From Aristolochia californica (taxonomy: Eukaryota > Streptophyta > Magnoliopsida > Piperales > Aristolochiaceae), in the NCBI GenBank assembly GCA_029961685.1, contig JARWKL010000007.1, forward strand, positions 6,034,708-6,098,707: a stretch of 64,000 bases of DNA, read 5' to 3'. Position numbers and translations under genes: made by a program. The number at the start of each line of letters is the position of its first letter. Position 1 is the stretch's first letter. Of the stretch, positions 23,018 to 33,729 are shown piece by piece. The notes under the pieces are model-generated. The model saw nothing but the letters and a program-made list of their open reading frames with translations. It searched no databases and was not told the origin of the DNA.

Positions 23018-25149
23018 TAAACGGCGCAGGAAGACTTGTATCCGCTTGCCACTTGCAGTAGCAGCCGAACGTAAATAAAGCAAGGGTTAAATAAACAATG
23101 TTTCAGGGATCGTCTTTATGAATCTATGTATTATGTATCAGAATTGCTGCGAATCAATGAAGAAATCATGAATATTATATACTCGAGCTGGTCTGATCAC
23201 CTGATTTTATTTTGGTAACTCTGATCACCTAAAAGGAAGGAGAAAGGGAGGGGGGCTCCCCCCCGTTCATCCATATCCCACAAGAGGGAGGACCTCCCTT
23301 CAATTCTCAATCGTCTCGTTAATTAAAAAAAGAGGGGCATTTCCTCTTCCTCCTCATGTGAGTCACAAGGGTGGGTCTACTCATTATTTAAGTGAAGATC
23401 ACTGGCCTATATAGCAAATTTGACCAATGTGACATAGTATGTAACTCTTGATAGATTAAATTGGGTATTTTACATATATTTCTTACTTTTATGTAATTAA
23501 CTAGTATAACAACGTGTTGAAACCAATTATGCTAAAACCTCGAGGAATTAGTGAGAGGCTCAACAGGACCTTATACAAGGATTGGCCCGAACGATACAAA
23601 TACGGTTCCACAAAACTTTGATTGGTTATGCCAGAAAAGAAAGTCTATCCCATTTATATCATAATTATTTTTCATTATCATAGCTAAATAGGAAGGAAGT
23701 CTATCCCATTATATTTAAGAGTCATGAGTGTTTTGATAGAGGAGGAGCCTCCCCCAGTTGTCAATGAACAGGAGGGGCATTTCATCTTCCTCCCTATCAT
23801 GTGAGTTCTCATGGGTGGGGGGTCTACTCATTATTTAAGTGGAGATCACTTGGCTATATAGCAAGTTGGCTTTTAATAACATGTTGTATGATTCTTGACA
23901 GATGGCTAATTAAATTGGGTATTTTAAAAATTCTATAAATAAAATTTAAATTTTTAGTGTATTTTAAATTTTAGACTTTACTTTTTCAAAAACCAACTTA
24001 AATTTCTTTAAGAAAACAATTAGAAATATTTCAAAAAAATTAATAAAGTAGTTTTAACTTTAAATTTTCTTTTTAAATATTTTAAATACTAAAAAAATTA
24101 AGTCAAACAAACTCTAAAATCTAACTCATCTTCACTAGGCTAGGGGGTGACAGTAAGATAGGTTAAATAGCAAGTCGGGCTACAACTTGACATACATATA
24201 AGAACAAGTCACTTACAATTTTTGGAGACATAGTGTCAAGTCGAAGATTTGAACTTTTTTCTTATGGCAATTGATTGCATAGCAAGTGGTTGAGTGCATG
24301 TGACTTGGTTTTGGCTTCTATTGATCTTGGGCATTTGACTATTGGCTTGATTGACTGCAAATTCTCTTCTATCTATATGACTGCTAATTGCTTAAAAAAC
24401 CACAAAGTTTATGTTTCTTGCCTACTTGTGGGTAGTCAACTAGAGGTGAACCTCTCCATTCTAGAGCCATCTTTGAGTTATAGAAATTTTACAATTTCTA
24501 CAAAAAAATCAAACTCCCTTACCACAATTATATTTCTTAATTTGTTGTCACCAAAATCATGGCTAGGAATGTCAATTTTATCTGATTACCTGATTTTTTA
24601 TTCATCATTTATTAAACGGAATGAAATTGGATCAAGTAACTGATCCATTACAGACATGGAAGCCGTTAATATGCATAAAAACGATTGAAGGGTCTAGGAG
24701 CAAAGGAGCAACGACCCTTTTGTCCCTGAACTCGTTATGTCAGAGTCATTGAATATAAAAACTCTTTTTCTGTATTGGAAAATTCTTAAACAAATCAAAG
24801 CTTTGACCCCGTACAACGAATGACAATAATTTTTAATGTAGATTTTGATTTTTAGTGTCAAGAAACCTCTTATTTGCATCATAATGAAGCTGATAATTGA
24901 CTAGATTAAGAAATTAGAGCTTAGGCAACCGAAAGGACAAGAATTGTCTTGTGGACGGACGATGACAATCCAGGTTGACCACTCAACCGCCCGGCTCGTT
25001 CCACCTGGGTTCCTCCAACGGCATCAAGAGGTTCAGGGTTTCTCTGTCCATTTCGGTGGGTGGATTGTACTTCTACAGGGTACTCGAGTCTGAAAATCGT
25101 TTCCCCTGCAAGTTAACAGAGAATTTCTGGGTTTCCACATACGGAAACG
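23018..25149. other. Intergenic region with a 200-bp direct repeat
   Basis: Two related blocks (about 23255-23480 and 23740-23950) share gaggggcatttc, tctactcattatttaagtg and gatcact.g.ctatatagca. They may be remnants of a small mobile element. The rest is AT-rich. No gene is supported. Confidence 0.5.
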
Positions 25150-27702
25150 ATGATGGCGAGCGAGAGAGAGAAACTTTGGTACAAGGCGAAGCTGGCAGAG
25201 CAAGCTGAAAGATACCAGGGTACTCTACTGATCTTCTGTATCTGTCTTGGGTTTACCTTATTTTTAGCTCTTAATTCTTCTCTTTGGGGGGGTTTTTGTT
25301 TCTTTTGCTGATTGCTGAATGATACTGCGTAAATGGGTATGCCACTGACGGCTTATTTGTACAATTGGTTATGTGTATTGAAATTTTTAACGCTGCGAGC
25401 ATTAGCAGCTTCAAGTGTTGTTCTGATTATATGGTTTTTTTCAGGAAATGAGATCAAGAGCAAAGCTTTTTTTAGAATTATGGGTTCACCTTTTTGTTTC
25501 TGAACTGTTCTGATTTCTTGGGTAATAGGTGCTTTATTTTGTTTATATGTTTCTTCATTTATTTGTTTATACTGCGGATGCTTTTAAATCAAATGAATAA
25601 TTTTGCTGGTCACCCTGTAGTCTTTTTTCCTCCGCTTTATTTGACATAAACCTGTTGAATTTTAAGCTTGTTATGGTTGTTGAAAATCTTCGCATGCCTG
25701 AGTGCGCCACCAAGTTTGATGTTGCTTTTACTTGTTGAAGTAATAGGTTCCAAATACTACATTTCTTTTAATTTTTTATGCAAATTTATATTATATATTT
25801 CCTTAATCTTTATAATACTTACCATTTTCTCTGCTGTAGAAGGCAGACGAAAAAAACTATTAGATCAATAATTCTGTTCTGCATGCTATCTCCTTTCTTG
25901 TGCTGTACTAATACAGTTAAGAAATTTTATGGAATGATTTTTTTGTGTTCAGACAGAATCATCACTTTTTGTTTTATGGGGCTTTGATTTTAATTCTCAC
26001 TTTACTTTTTATGATCTGTTGTTGGTATAATGCAGACATGGTAGAGATGATGAAGATATACCTTTTGGGTTCCCAACTGACAGCAGAGGAGAGAAATGCA
26101 TTATCTACCGGTTACAAGCATGTTGTTGGTCAAAGGCGTGCAGCATTTCGAGCTCTGTCGTCCATTAAGCAGAAAGAGGAAGCAAAGGGGAATGAACAAA
26201 ACGTGAGGATGATAAAAGATTACTTGCAGAAGATTCAAGATGAGGTTTCAAAGATCTCAAATGACATCTTTTCCCTCATAGATGAACACCTTCTCCCTTC
26301 CTCTACGTCCAGAGAATCCGAGGTCTTCAACTACAAGATGTAATTAATTTGCGGTTTCCTTTGTCATCCATATGTTGCATGTTTTTAACTGATTATTTTG
26401 AGACATTTCAGTGATGGGGTCACACTGTTGTGATAAATATATCCTATGTATATCAAGAAATAGTAGCTTGAGAACTAAAAAAATTTGAATTATATCTTGA
26501 ACAGAATTTTTGAATTAGCTGGGACTCACTGGCATAGGAAACAGCAATTCATCAGGGGATTATCTCCTGACTAGATCACCATGGTGTAGGCTTTGTGAGT
26601 AAAAGAACAAGACTTTTTGCCATTGTAGTTATCCATATGCACACCCTTTATTGTGTGTGTTATATTTTTTTCTTTCAATATAATAATTGTCAAGATAATT
26701 TTCATTGTTTCTGTGATTCTCTTTGTTTATGGAAAGTGAAGTTAGAGTGGTCTTACCAACTTTCTTTGTCCTATAACATGAAGACCAATGGCATCCAGTA
26801 CTGTGTATGAGTCTGTACTTTGTTTGTCACTCCATTCAACCAAGTTGTTTAAATGTCTTTGGCTTCTATTTGAAAAGGCTAGCTTACATGAATTGTCTCT
26901 CCACAAGTACATTTTTGTGATTTGATATATGTTACTTAATTGGTCAACTGGAAACAGATCATTCCTTTTTCTTTCTGGTGTTGATCTTTCCATTTTTGGC
27001 TGTTTACATAGGAAAGGTGATTACTATCGCTATCTGTCTGAATTTAAGTTGGGGGATGAGCGCAAGGAAACAGCAGATCAGTCTCTAAAAGCCTATGAGG
27101 TTAGTTTAATCTTTGAGTGCTTCCTCTAGCTCAATTAGTCTTTCGGGTCTGGGTTTGTTTGTTGTTAGTTTTCTGTTGGGAATAAAGATCTCTGATTAGT
27201 TGTTTTCTTTCTTTAACATGCCTTATTACAGGCTGCAACTAATATTGCATCCAAAGATCTGCCGCCAACCCATCCAATCAGGCTTGGCTTGTCTCTTAAT
27301 TACTCTGTTTTCCTCTATGAAATACTGAACTCCACTGAAAGGTTTTCAAAATTATTCCACTTGCTCAATCAAAACGTTGGCATATCACCATTATTACCAT
27401 GTTCTCATCTCTTGGTATTGTTTTTCAGTGCATGCCATGTAGCCAAGCAAGCATTTGATGATGCAATTGCAGACCTTGACTCCCTCAGTAAAGAATCATA
27501 TAAGGATAGTACACTAATTATGCAGCTTCTTAGGGACAACCTTAGTTTATGGACTACAGATTTGTCTGAAGAGGGAGGTAAGCACAGGAGTGGTTAAGTT
27601 TTTTTGGAACCTTTTTCTTTTAAAATATAGCTACTAACATGTTCCCATAAACGAGTGTCATTTGCTTTGGCAGGTGAGCATTCCAAAGCTGATGGTAACT
27701 GA
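25150..27702 (+). CDS. 14-3-3 protein, epsilon-like group
   Basis: Six exons: 25150-25219, 26036-26339, 27012-27099, 27232-27341, 27429-27577 and 27674-27702, giving 249 residues. All junction phases restore the 14-3-3 sequence. 14-3-3 dimers bind phosphoserine/threonine peptides and steer many client proteins. The phosphate pocket is kept: Lys in GYKHVVG, Arg in QRRAAF, and Arg-Tyr in DYYRYL. The family blocks [18 protein letters not shown] and [15 protein letters not shown] are clear. The protein is divergent in places: the usual RRASWR is RRAAFR (Trp to Phe), and helix A-B residues ([15 protein letters not shown]) are unusual. The short charged tail and the intron-rich structure point to the epsilon-like group. 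The tandem ATG at 25150/25153 leaves the start uncertain by one residue. Confidence 0.93.
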
Positions 27703-28603
27703 AGCCTAGGTAAAGATTATGCTGTGGTCTTTTATTCGATGCTATCATTTTTATCTTTATGGTTGGTGGTAATGGTGGTATTTCGACAATATAGATTTCT
27801 GTTAACATTAATGCATTCATCTCTATGAGGATTTGGATGACATATCCAGTGCATTGTTTCATTTCATTCATGTCGTGTTCTTTCCTCATCTAGTTTAAGC
27901 AAATATTGGTTATATTTTCTAAGCGGAATGATGATAAGCTGTTGCTGTTGGTCCTACCCAATTTATGCATCTATATGGCTATTTAGAATTAGTTAGAGAC
28001 TAACCTAGTGATTTTTTTCCAGGTAATGGGCGTTCCTGGTATTCCATAATCGTCCTCTGGATCATCAAAAAACATGTCGAGCCTACCGTTACTGGTTTGT
28101 GGTGATTGTTCCAGTCAAATCATAATAGAACAGACTTATCTCAGTTAATTCAGTTGTCACACCAGTGGAAGAGTAGCTTTTTTTACTGGACCACTGGAGA
28201 GGGCATGGCTTATTCATCAATAATCCTTCTTTCGCTTGGTTTGGGTTTGTCTGTACAGGATGATCTTCCCTTTGATAAATACCATGAAATGAGCTTATTT
28301 CTTAACATATATGTTTCCATTTTCCTTTGCAAAGTAGGTGAAATAAGTAAAGGCTTTTCACATCCTCTAAATAAGTTCAAAAGTTTGTCATTTATGTAAT
28401 TATGTTTTAAAAGTTGGGTTAAACCCCCTCTTGCATTTAAACGAGGGTAGAGTTTTTTTCTGACTTGTTTAACCGGAAGAGGAGGAGAAAGGGCCCAACT
28501 AATGGACATTAATTAATAGAAAATTAATCACAGAAATAGTGTTCCCCCTCAACCAGCGTTTCAGACTCGATGATGGCCATGCACACCCTCCTCACACACT
28601 TCG
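27703..28603. other. 3' flank of the 14-3-3 gene
   Basis: A possible 3'-UTR intron runs from about 27711 to an acceptor (tttttttccag) near 28022. No separate gene is recognised before 28604. Confidence 0.4.
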
Positions 28604-28760
28604 AATGGATCCGAACGAGTGCATAAAAACCAGGAGTTCTCCCCTTCTCTGCACCCAAACCGCCTTCTTCCCCGACGTCTCCGCTTCCTTATCTGTCCTA
28701 GGAGCTCCTCCCTTCTCTCTCAAAACTTCGTCTCCCATCACACATACAGGGGAATACGCC

Positions 28761-30078
28761 ATGGCTGCTTTTCTTCTTGCCAAAACCAGGCTATTCCATC
28801 ATTTGGTTCACTTCCTCTTCCACGAATCCGTCTTCCAACCCGTCTCAGAAGTCCACAAGCTCCTCCACCTCGCCAGACACTGTATCTCCTTTTTCCTGTC
28901 TTTCCTCCATATTCTCCTCTCTTCCCTCCTCGCCACTCTCCAATCCCCCTCCAAGCCCCATAACCCCTCGCCGTCGCCGCAGGACTCCGTCGCTGCCCGA
29001 GCGCTCTATCAGGTCTTCTCTCTCGTGACCGCCGTCCCTGTCTCCTCGCGTAAGTACGCCAGCATCCGATCTCTGGCAGACACCCTTGTAGAGGAGAATC
29101 ACCGAGAAGGACCTGCCGCTGTCAACCGTAAAGCGCTCTCGGGGGCGTTTTCGATCACGTTGGAGCTGCTGGAAGAGGAGATGGCGGCGGGGGCGAGCCC
29201 CTTCAGCTTACCAGGGTCTCTGCGCCTGAGCCCGAGCTGGGCCTTGCGGATCGTGGGGTTGAAAGAGGACCGCCTGTCGGTCTCCAGCTCCGGTGAGAAA
29301 CTGGCGGCCGAGCTGTTATGGTTGGCACGCAGACTAGGGGAGTGTGGCGGGGGTGACGACGCGGTCTCGAGATGGGGCTGGGCTTCGGGCTTGGCTCACC
29401 TCTCTCAGTCGGCTGAGCCGCGGTTGCAGGCTTCGATCCTCCGGGTTTGCGGTAAGACTCTTCTTCCACACTCTAATCCACCACACGTGGAACCTAGTAT
29501 GATTATACGGTGGCTTAAGTAGCTTCTTATGTGCTTCTCTTTTTAACGGGCTGTTATGTGAACGCTCTCGGAGAGAATCCAATTAGCTACCTGGCCTGGT
29601 ATAAGGAGTCATAATTCACACGTTAACGAAGGTACTACCAAAACAATATCGATCACACGTTAAAGCGTGTTGACCTCTAAGACCATGAAAGCCCATAATT
29701 GGGCCCAGGTCCACAACTTTGGGATCTTATTTGACTGTTCATCGTTCTCTGTTGCGTACAGTGTATCTCTTCAAGCAAGCGAGAGAACTAGAAGTAGAGG
29801 AAAGAATGGGAAGGAGGATGAAGATGCTGACGACTTGGTTACCATTTCTCTGCCAAGCTAACAACGGCATCGATGTGCCTGTGTTGAGCAGCATGGAGAA
29901 GGCAGAAATGGTGAAGATTCTTGAAGAGATGATCGAGGAGCTGAATCGCCAACAACAGGAGAAAGTGCTGGCACTTTGGCTTGATAACTTCATGTCCAAT
30001 CCTGATTCTGACTGGCCTAATCTCCAACCCTGTTACACCCGCTGGTACACCACCTCTCGGAGGCTCCCAATGGAGTGA
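28761..30078 (+). CDS. Conserved two-exon plant protein of unknown function
   Basis: Exon 1 is 28761-29451 and exon 2 is 29762-30078; the join G/TG gives Val and an open frame of 335 residues. The N-terminus is hydrophobic (HHLVHFLFHESVF; CISFFLSFLHILLSSLLATL), possibly a membrane or targeting segment. A Ser/Pro-rich spacer and a helical domain (FSITLELLEEEM) follow. The C-terminus has EKAEMVKILEEMIEELNRQQ and then a Trp-rich tail, ALWLDNF..DSDWPNLQPCYTRWY. The tail recalls plant BTB/PRLI-interacting-factor-like proteins, but I cannot confirm this and see no BTB fold. An in-frame ATG at 28604 could extend the protein by 52 residues. Exon 1 is strikingly GC-rich compared with its flanks. Confidence 0.7.
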
Positions 30079-30324
30079 TCATCTCGCCTTTTAAGAAGAT
30101 AGATTTAAGCATAGAATATAGATTACAGAAAACTGTTCCGAAAATGAAATATATTTCCCCAGCCTTGTATTTCGTAGACCAGAAAATCGGAAACCTTGTT
30201 TCTACCTTACAGTCTCTTCCATGGCTGCTGCACCTGAAATAGCTAGCCCAGGAATTTTTCACGCCTCTCCATGCCTATCAGGAAAGAATATAAAATAGGC
30301 ATTCTGGCTTATGAAGCTACACAG

Positions 30325-31614
30325 TCAATCCATCTTGCTGTTGCGTACTTGTGAATCAACAAGAAACGCTTTCAAATGCTTGCAGAATTCCTTTGGTTTC
30401 TCAAGATTGAAGGCGTGCCCTGTGTTCTTGATGATTACCAGCTCCGAATTCCCTTCCAAATGCCTGCATCATTGGATTTTGGTTAAAATTTACAGACATG
30501 TTTGACCTCAGCTCAGGAGCCCTTGATGAAGCTAATTCATTTTACATCCCATAGGAAGCAAATTCAACAAACCTGTGCAATCTATTTGCTAGCTCTACTG
30601 GGAAAATCTGATCTTGTTCCCCCCAAATAATCAAAGTTGGCTGCATTTACAGAAAAGAATAGCAGTTATGATCTATAGTATGAATAAACAAACCAAGGAT
30701 CAACATATACTCTATCAATGGATCGTAAACTTCAATATAATTCTGAACAAAGAAAGAGTAAAGAAAAAGAATAGTGAGTAGAGACAGTAAGACGGGAATA
30801 CCTGATGTATCTTGGGAAGGTTTGAACAACTGCGCTCCTTCAAAATTGCTTGGATCAATTCCTTTTTCTCTTTAACGTATTCTGTACACATGACCTGTTC
30901 ATCCAACCAACTCATGGGGTAAGTTCTTTCACAGCAAGACATGGACAAATCTTTAGATGAATGGGGAAGTGGGAGATACGGACGCACGTCAATGAAATCG
31001 GCGAGAAAGCACGAAGGGACCGCCCTCGCCGGCTTCACGAACGACAGCCGCATCAGCTGCCGGAGCCTGTCGGGGGTCTGCGGCATCAGAATGCTAGTGG
31101 CCTCATTCAAGTCCTTCACTACAAAAAGGCCCTCCGCCAGGTCCTTCTCCTCCAGGCACAGCCCGGCGCAGCACAGCACCACCTTCTCGATCGCCGACGG
31201 GAACTGCTCGGCCATACTGTAGCTAACGAACCCGCCGTAGCTCACTCCGATGAGGCTCATCCTCCCCACACCCAGCGACTCCATCAGTCGCATCACGCAC
31301 TGAGCCTGGAACGACTCGGACCTCTCGGGTCGAGTCGTGTACGAGTCGCCGAAGAAAAGCAGGTCCGGCACGTAAACGTTGTAGTTGGCCTGGAGCAGCG
31401 GGTGGAGCTGCTCGCTCCACTGCCAGGTAGCGTTAGCTCCGAAGCCGTGAATGAGAAGGATAGAAGGCTTCGATTGGCAGCGAGTTTGAGGGATCCAGCA
31501 GTGCATCGTCGTCCCGTCACCGAAGTCGGTGGTGGAGGATTTCAAACCGGCCGAGGTGAAAGTATTGCGGTATGCCCTATCTCTGAACATCGTGAAGCTG
31601 AAACATTTCGCCAT
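30325..31614 (-). CDS. Alpha/beta-hydrolase fold protein
   Basis: Three exons on the minus strand: 31614-30802, 30640-30573 and 30463-30325, giving 339 residues. The oxyanion motif LLIHGFGA, the nucleophile elbow GVSYGG (Ser125), the acid in WGEQDQIFP (Asp281) and the base in TGHAFN (His310) form a complete triad. The family covers esterases, lipases and hormone receptors; the closest type is the plant monoacylglycerol-lipase/epoxide-hydrolase-like group. The substrate is not predictable from sequence. No signal peptide is evident. The gene points away from the kinase gene that starts near 33.7 kb. Confidence 0.9.
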
Positions 31615-33667
31615 CTCTCAACCCTGGTTCGGCACTTACTTCGACAAGATCTCCAAGAAATGCCGACAATCGAAGAACAACTAACAAGGTTTTCTGTATT
31701 AGACCCGCTCTATCTTAGCGACAGCATCAAACTCGTGGAGATTCTTTCCGCTCCACGATCGGCAATCTACTCTCTTTTAAATTTAATTCAGGTTAAATAC
31801 GATCACAAAATCATCTTAACCTAGAAGGAAATGAAGATAACTAATCCGACTTAATCTGTTATTTGTCCCGATTCACAACCCTGGGGAAACTCGTCGGAAA
31901 GAGAGAGACGGCCGTCCGCAGGGAATTACCCAGAGAGGTAGATGGAAGGGGGGAAAATAGCGGCCCTTGCGGAGGAGAGGGGGAACGTTGGGAGAAGGGA
32001 ACCCGGGGGGTACATGAATATAGGTTATTTCTACGTAAAGAATCCCTGAATCCAAGGGAACGATCACTGGAGCTGGTTCATGGAAAAGCCAAGAAATGGA
32101 CGGCCTTTCTCTTCTTGCCAGTTGCCACTGTAGAAGGATGTGGAAGAGAGATCCTGTCGAGGAAGTAGGAAGAGGATGTGAAGGAAAAGGAAGGGGCAGC
32201 CTGCATTTTCATTGGTCAGAGATGTTTGGACTGACGAATGGCTTGGAATTTGCTGCTTTTCAGGAGTAATTAGTAAGCTTAAATTTATCATTAACCATTA
32301 TTACCTTATTAATCACTCACCTTTTTCTTCTTAGAAAAAAAATATTATTTGAAAAAGGGTTATTTATCTTAATATATTTACAACAATGTTATTATCTTTA
32401 TTATAAAAAATGAAAAAAATAAACTTTAAAGGATAAAACATAAAAATAGAATAAAATATGAAGGATTAAATTATTCAAAGTTCAAATTATTATTATGAGA
32501 TCTTAATAGTGAGACGCACGTCCGTGTCAATAAAATCTATTCATAAAGGGGGACAAATTGTCTGCCAATACTGTAAATTCCCGCTGTTTGCACTTTACCT
32601 TTTTCCCACGCTTATCCTCTTGCTTATGTCTTGCAGAAGGCAAGGAATTTGAACAGTCCCGAGCCAATCGAAGCACAATCCCATTTCGTAAGATCACATA
32701 CGTCTCTTCCTCAGCCCAAAACAAAAAATAAAAGATGCATCTTCTCCTTCTTCTCCAGTTTATAATTGCTATCTCTGCAGCCGCCTCTGTGGACTAGCAA
32801 ACCCCAAAAGGTCTTTTACCTATAAGCAGGGAAACTACTTTTGCTTTTTCAACTTCTTTGTCTGTGAATACTGAATCTGATGCACTCATTATCTTGGGAG
32901 GTGAACATGGTATTCAAATTGTTATTTTTTCATCTACAGCTTTCTAGGCGCTTTCTTGCATTTCTTCCTTTTATGCTTTCGTTGACCTGCTAGTTTAAAT
33001 GTTCTGCTCTCGGATGTTGGGAGTTTCTTTGTCCCGTTTCATTTTTGGATTTCCTTTTCGTTGGGTATTTTGCTGTCCAATTTGTTGTATGGTTTTTCCT
33101 TTGGAGATGCTTCTGGGAAGTTTGGCTTGACTTCGTTGGGATCCGGAGCAGATTTTGCTGAGATGTTATTTTCTTTTAATTGAAGTACCTTTGATTGGTT
33201 TTAGATGTAGAGGCGGCGCTTATTCCATTCTATTTTATTTTCTGTCTTTCATAATCTTTTATGGGAAACGGTACTGTGAGAAGCATACCAGGAGCTTCAT
33301 TTTCTATTTGTTCTTTGTTGTTGATGTGGAGTCATTGATGCAAGAAGTGGGAGATACACTTCAGCTACTGGACCACATATCTGGTCTTGTCGGTATAGCC
33401 ATTTTATTTTGATGGTTTTTTGTTTTTTATGGTGAAGTCGTGATTTTTGTGGTTCTCATCTGTGGGAGCTGATTGATTGTCAGATGTCTGGCCGTGATCT
33501 CTTGATATTATCGCCATTTTTTTAGATGCAAGTATTTTATGGGAGCTCCCATTTGTTTTACGGAGTCAAACAGTGGATAATAGGAGGAAAGATGAAATTG
33601 ATATACTTAATATTACGGAGTTCAGTATTGCAGATCCTTCTGTATCACAGTTGACATATTTTTGCAG
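31615..33667. promoter_or_regulatory. Divergent intergenic region and 5' leader of the receptor kinase gene
   Basis: 31615-32560 holds the hydrolase promoter and AT-rich DNA with no recognised gene. A first non-coding exon of the receptor kinase probably lies about 32700-32900, with a donor near 32900 (ttgggag|gtgaac) and an acceptor at 33666-33667. A short hydrophobic frame at 32734-32796 (MHLLLLLLQFIIAISAAASV..., stop) looks like a signal peptide but ends at once; it may be an upstream ORF. Confidence 0.4.
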
Positions 33668-33670
33668 AAT

Positions 33671-33718
33671 ATGCCTCTCTTTGAGAAGCTTAAGAGATCG
33701 GAGTCGAACAGTGGATAG
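33671..33718 (+). promoter_or_regulatory. Upstream ORF (15 codons) just before the receptor kinase start
   Basis: It lies in the proposed last leader exon (acceptor ttgcag at 33666-33667). It encodes MPLFEKLKRSESNSG and stops 11 bases before the main ATG at 33730. A uORF this close would usually lower or gate translation of the main frame. Conservation is untested. Confidence 0.4.
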
Positions 33719-33729
33719 TGGGAGCAAAG

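Noticed and set aside
28604..28760. Upstream ATG giving a 52-residue extension of the two-exon gene
   Set aside because: The extension is Ser/Pro-rich and low complexity; MAAFLLAK at 28761 gives a more natural hydrophobic N-terminus, though the longer form is not excluded.
30961..31824. Long plus-strand open frame (287 codons)
   Set aside because: It is antisense to the hydrolase gene, whose minus-strand frame has a full catalytic triad; the frame is a shadow of GC-rich coding DNA.
32734..32796. Signal-peptide-like short frame as the receptor kinase start
   Set aside because: It ends in a stop after 20 residues and cannot be joined in phase to the LRR exons; the frame at 33730 joins perfectly.
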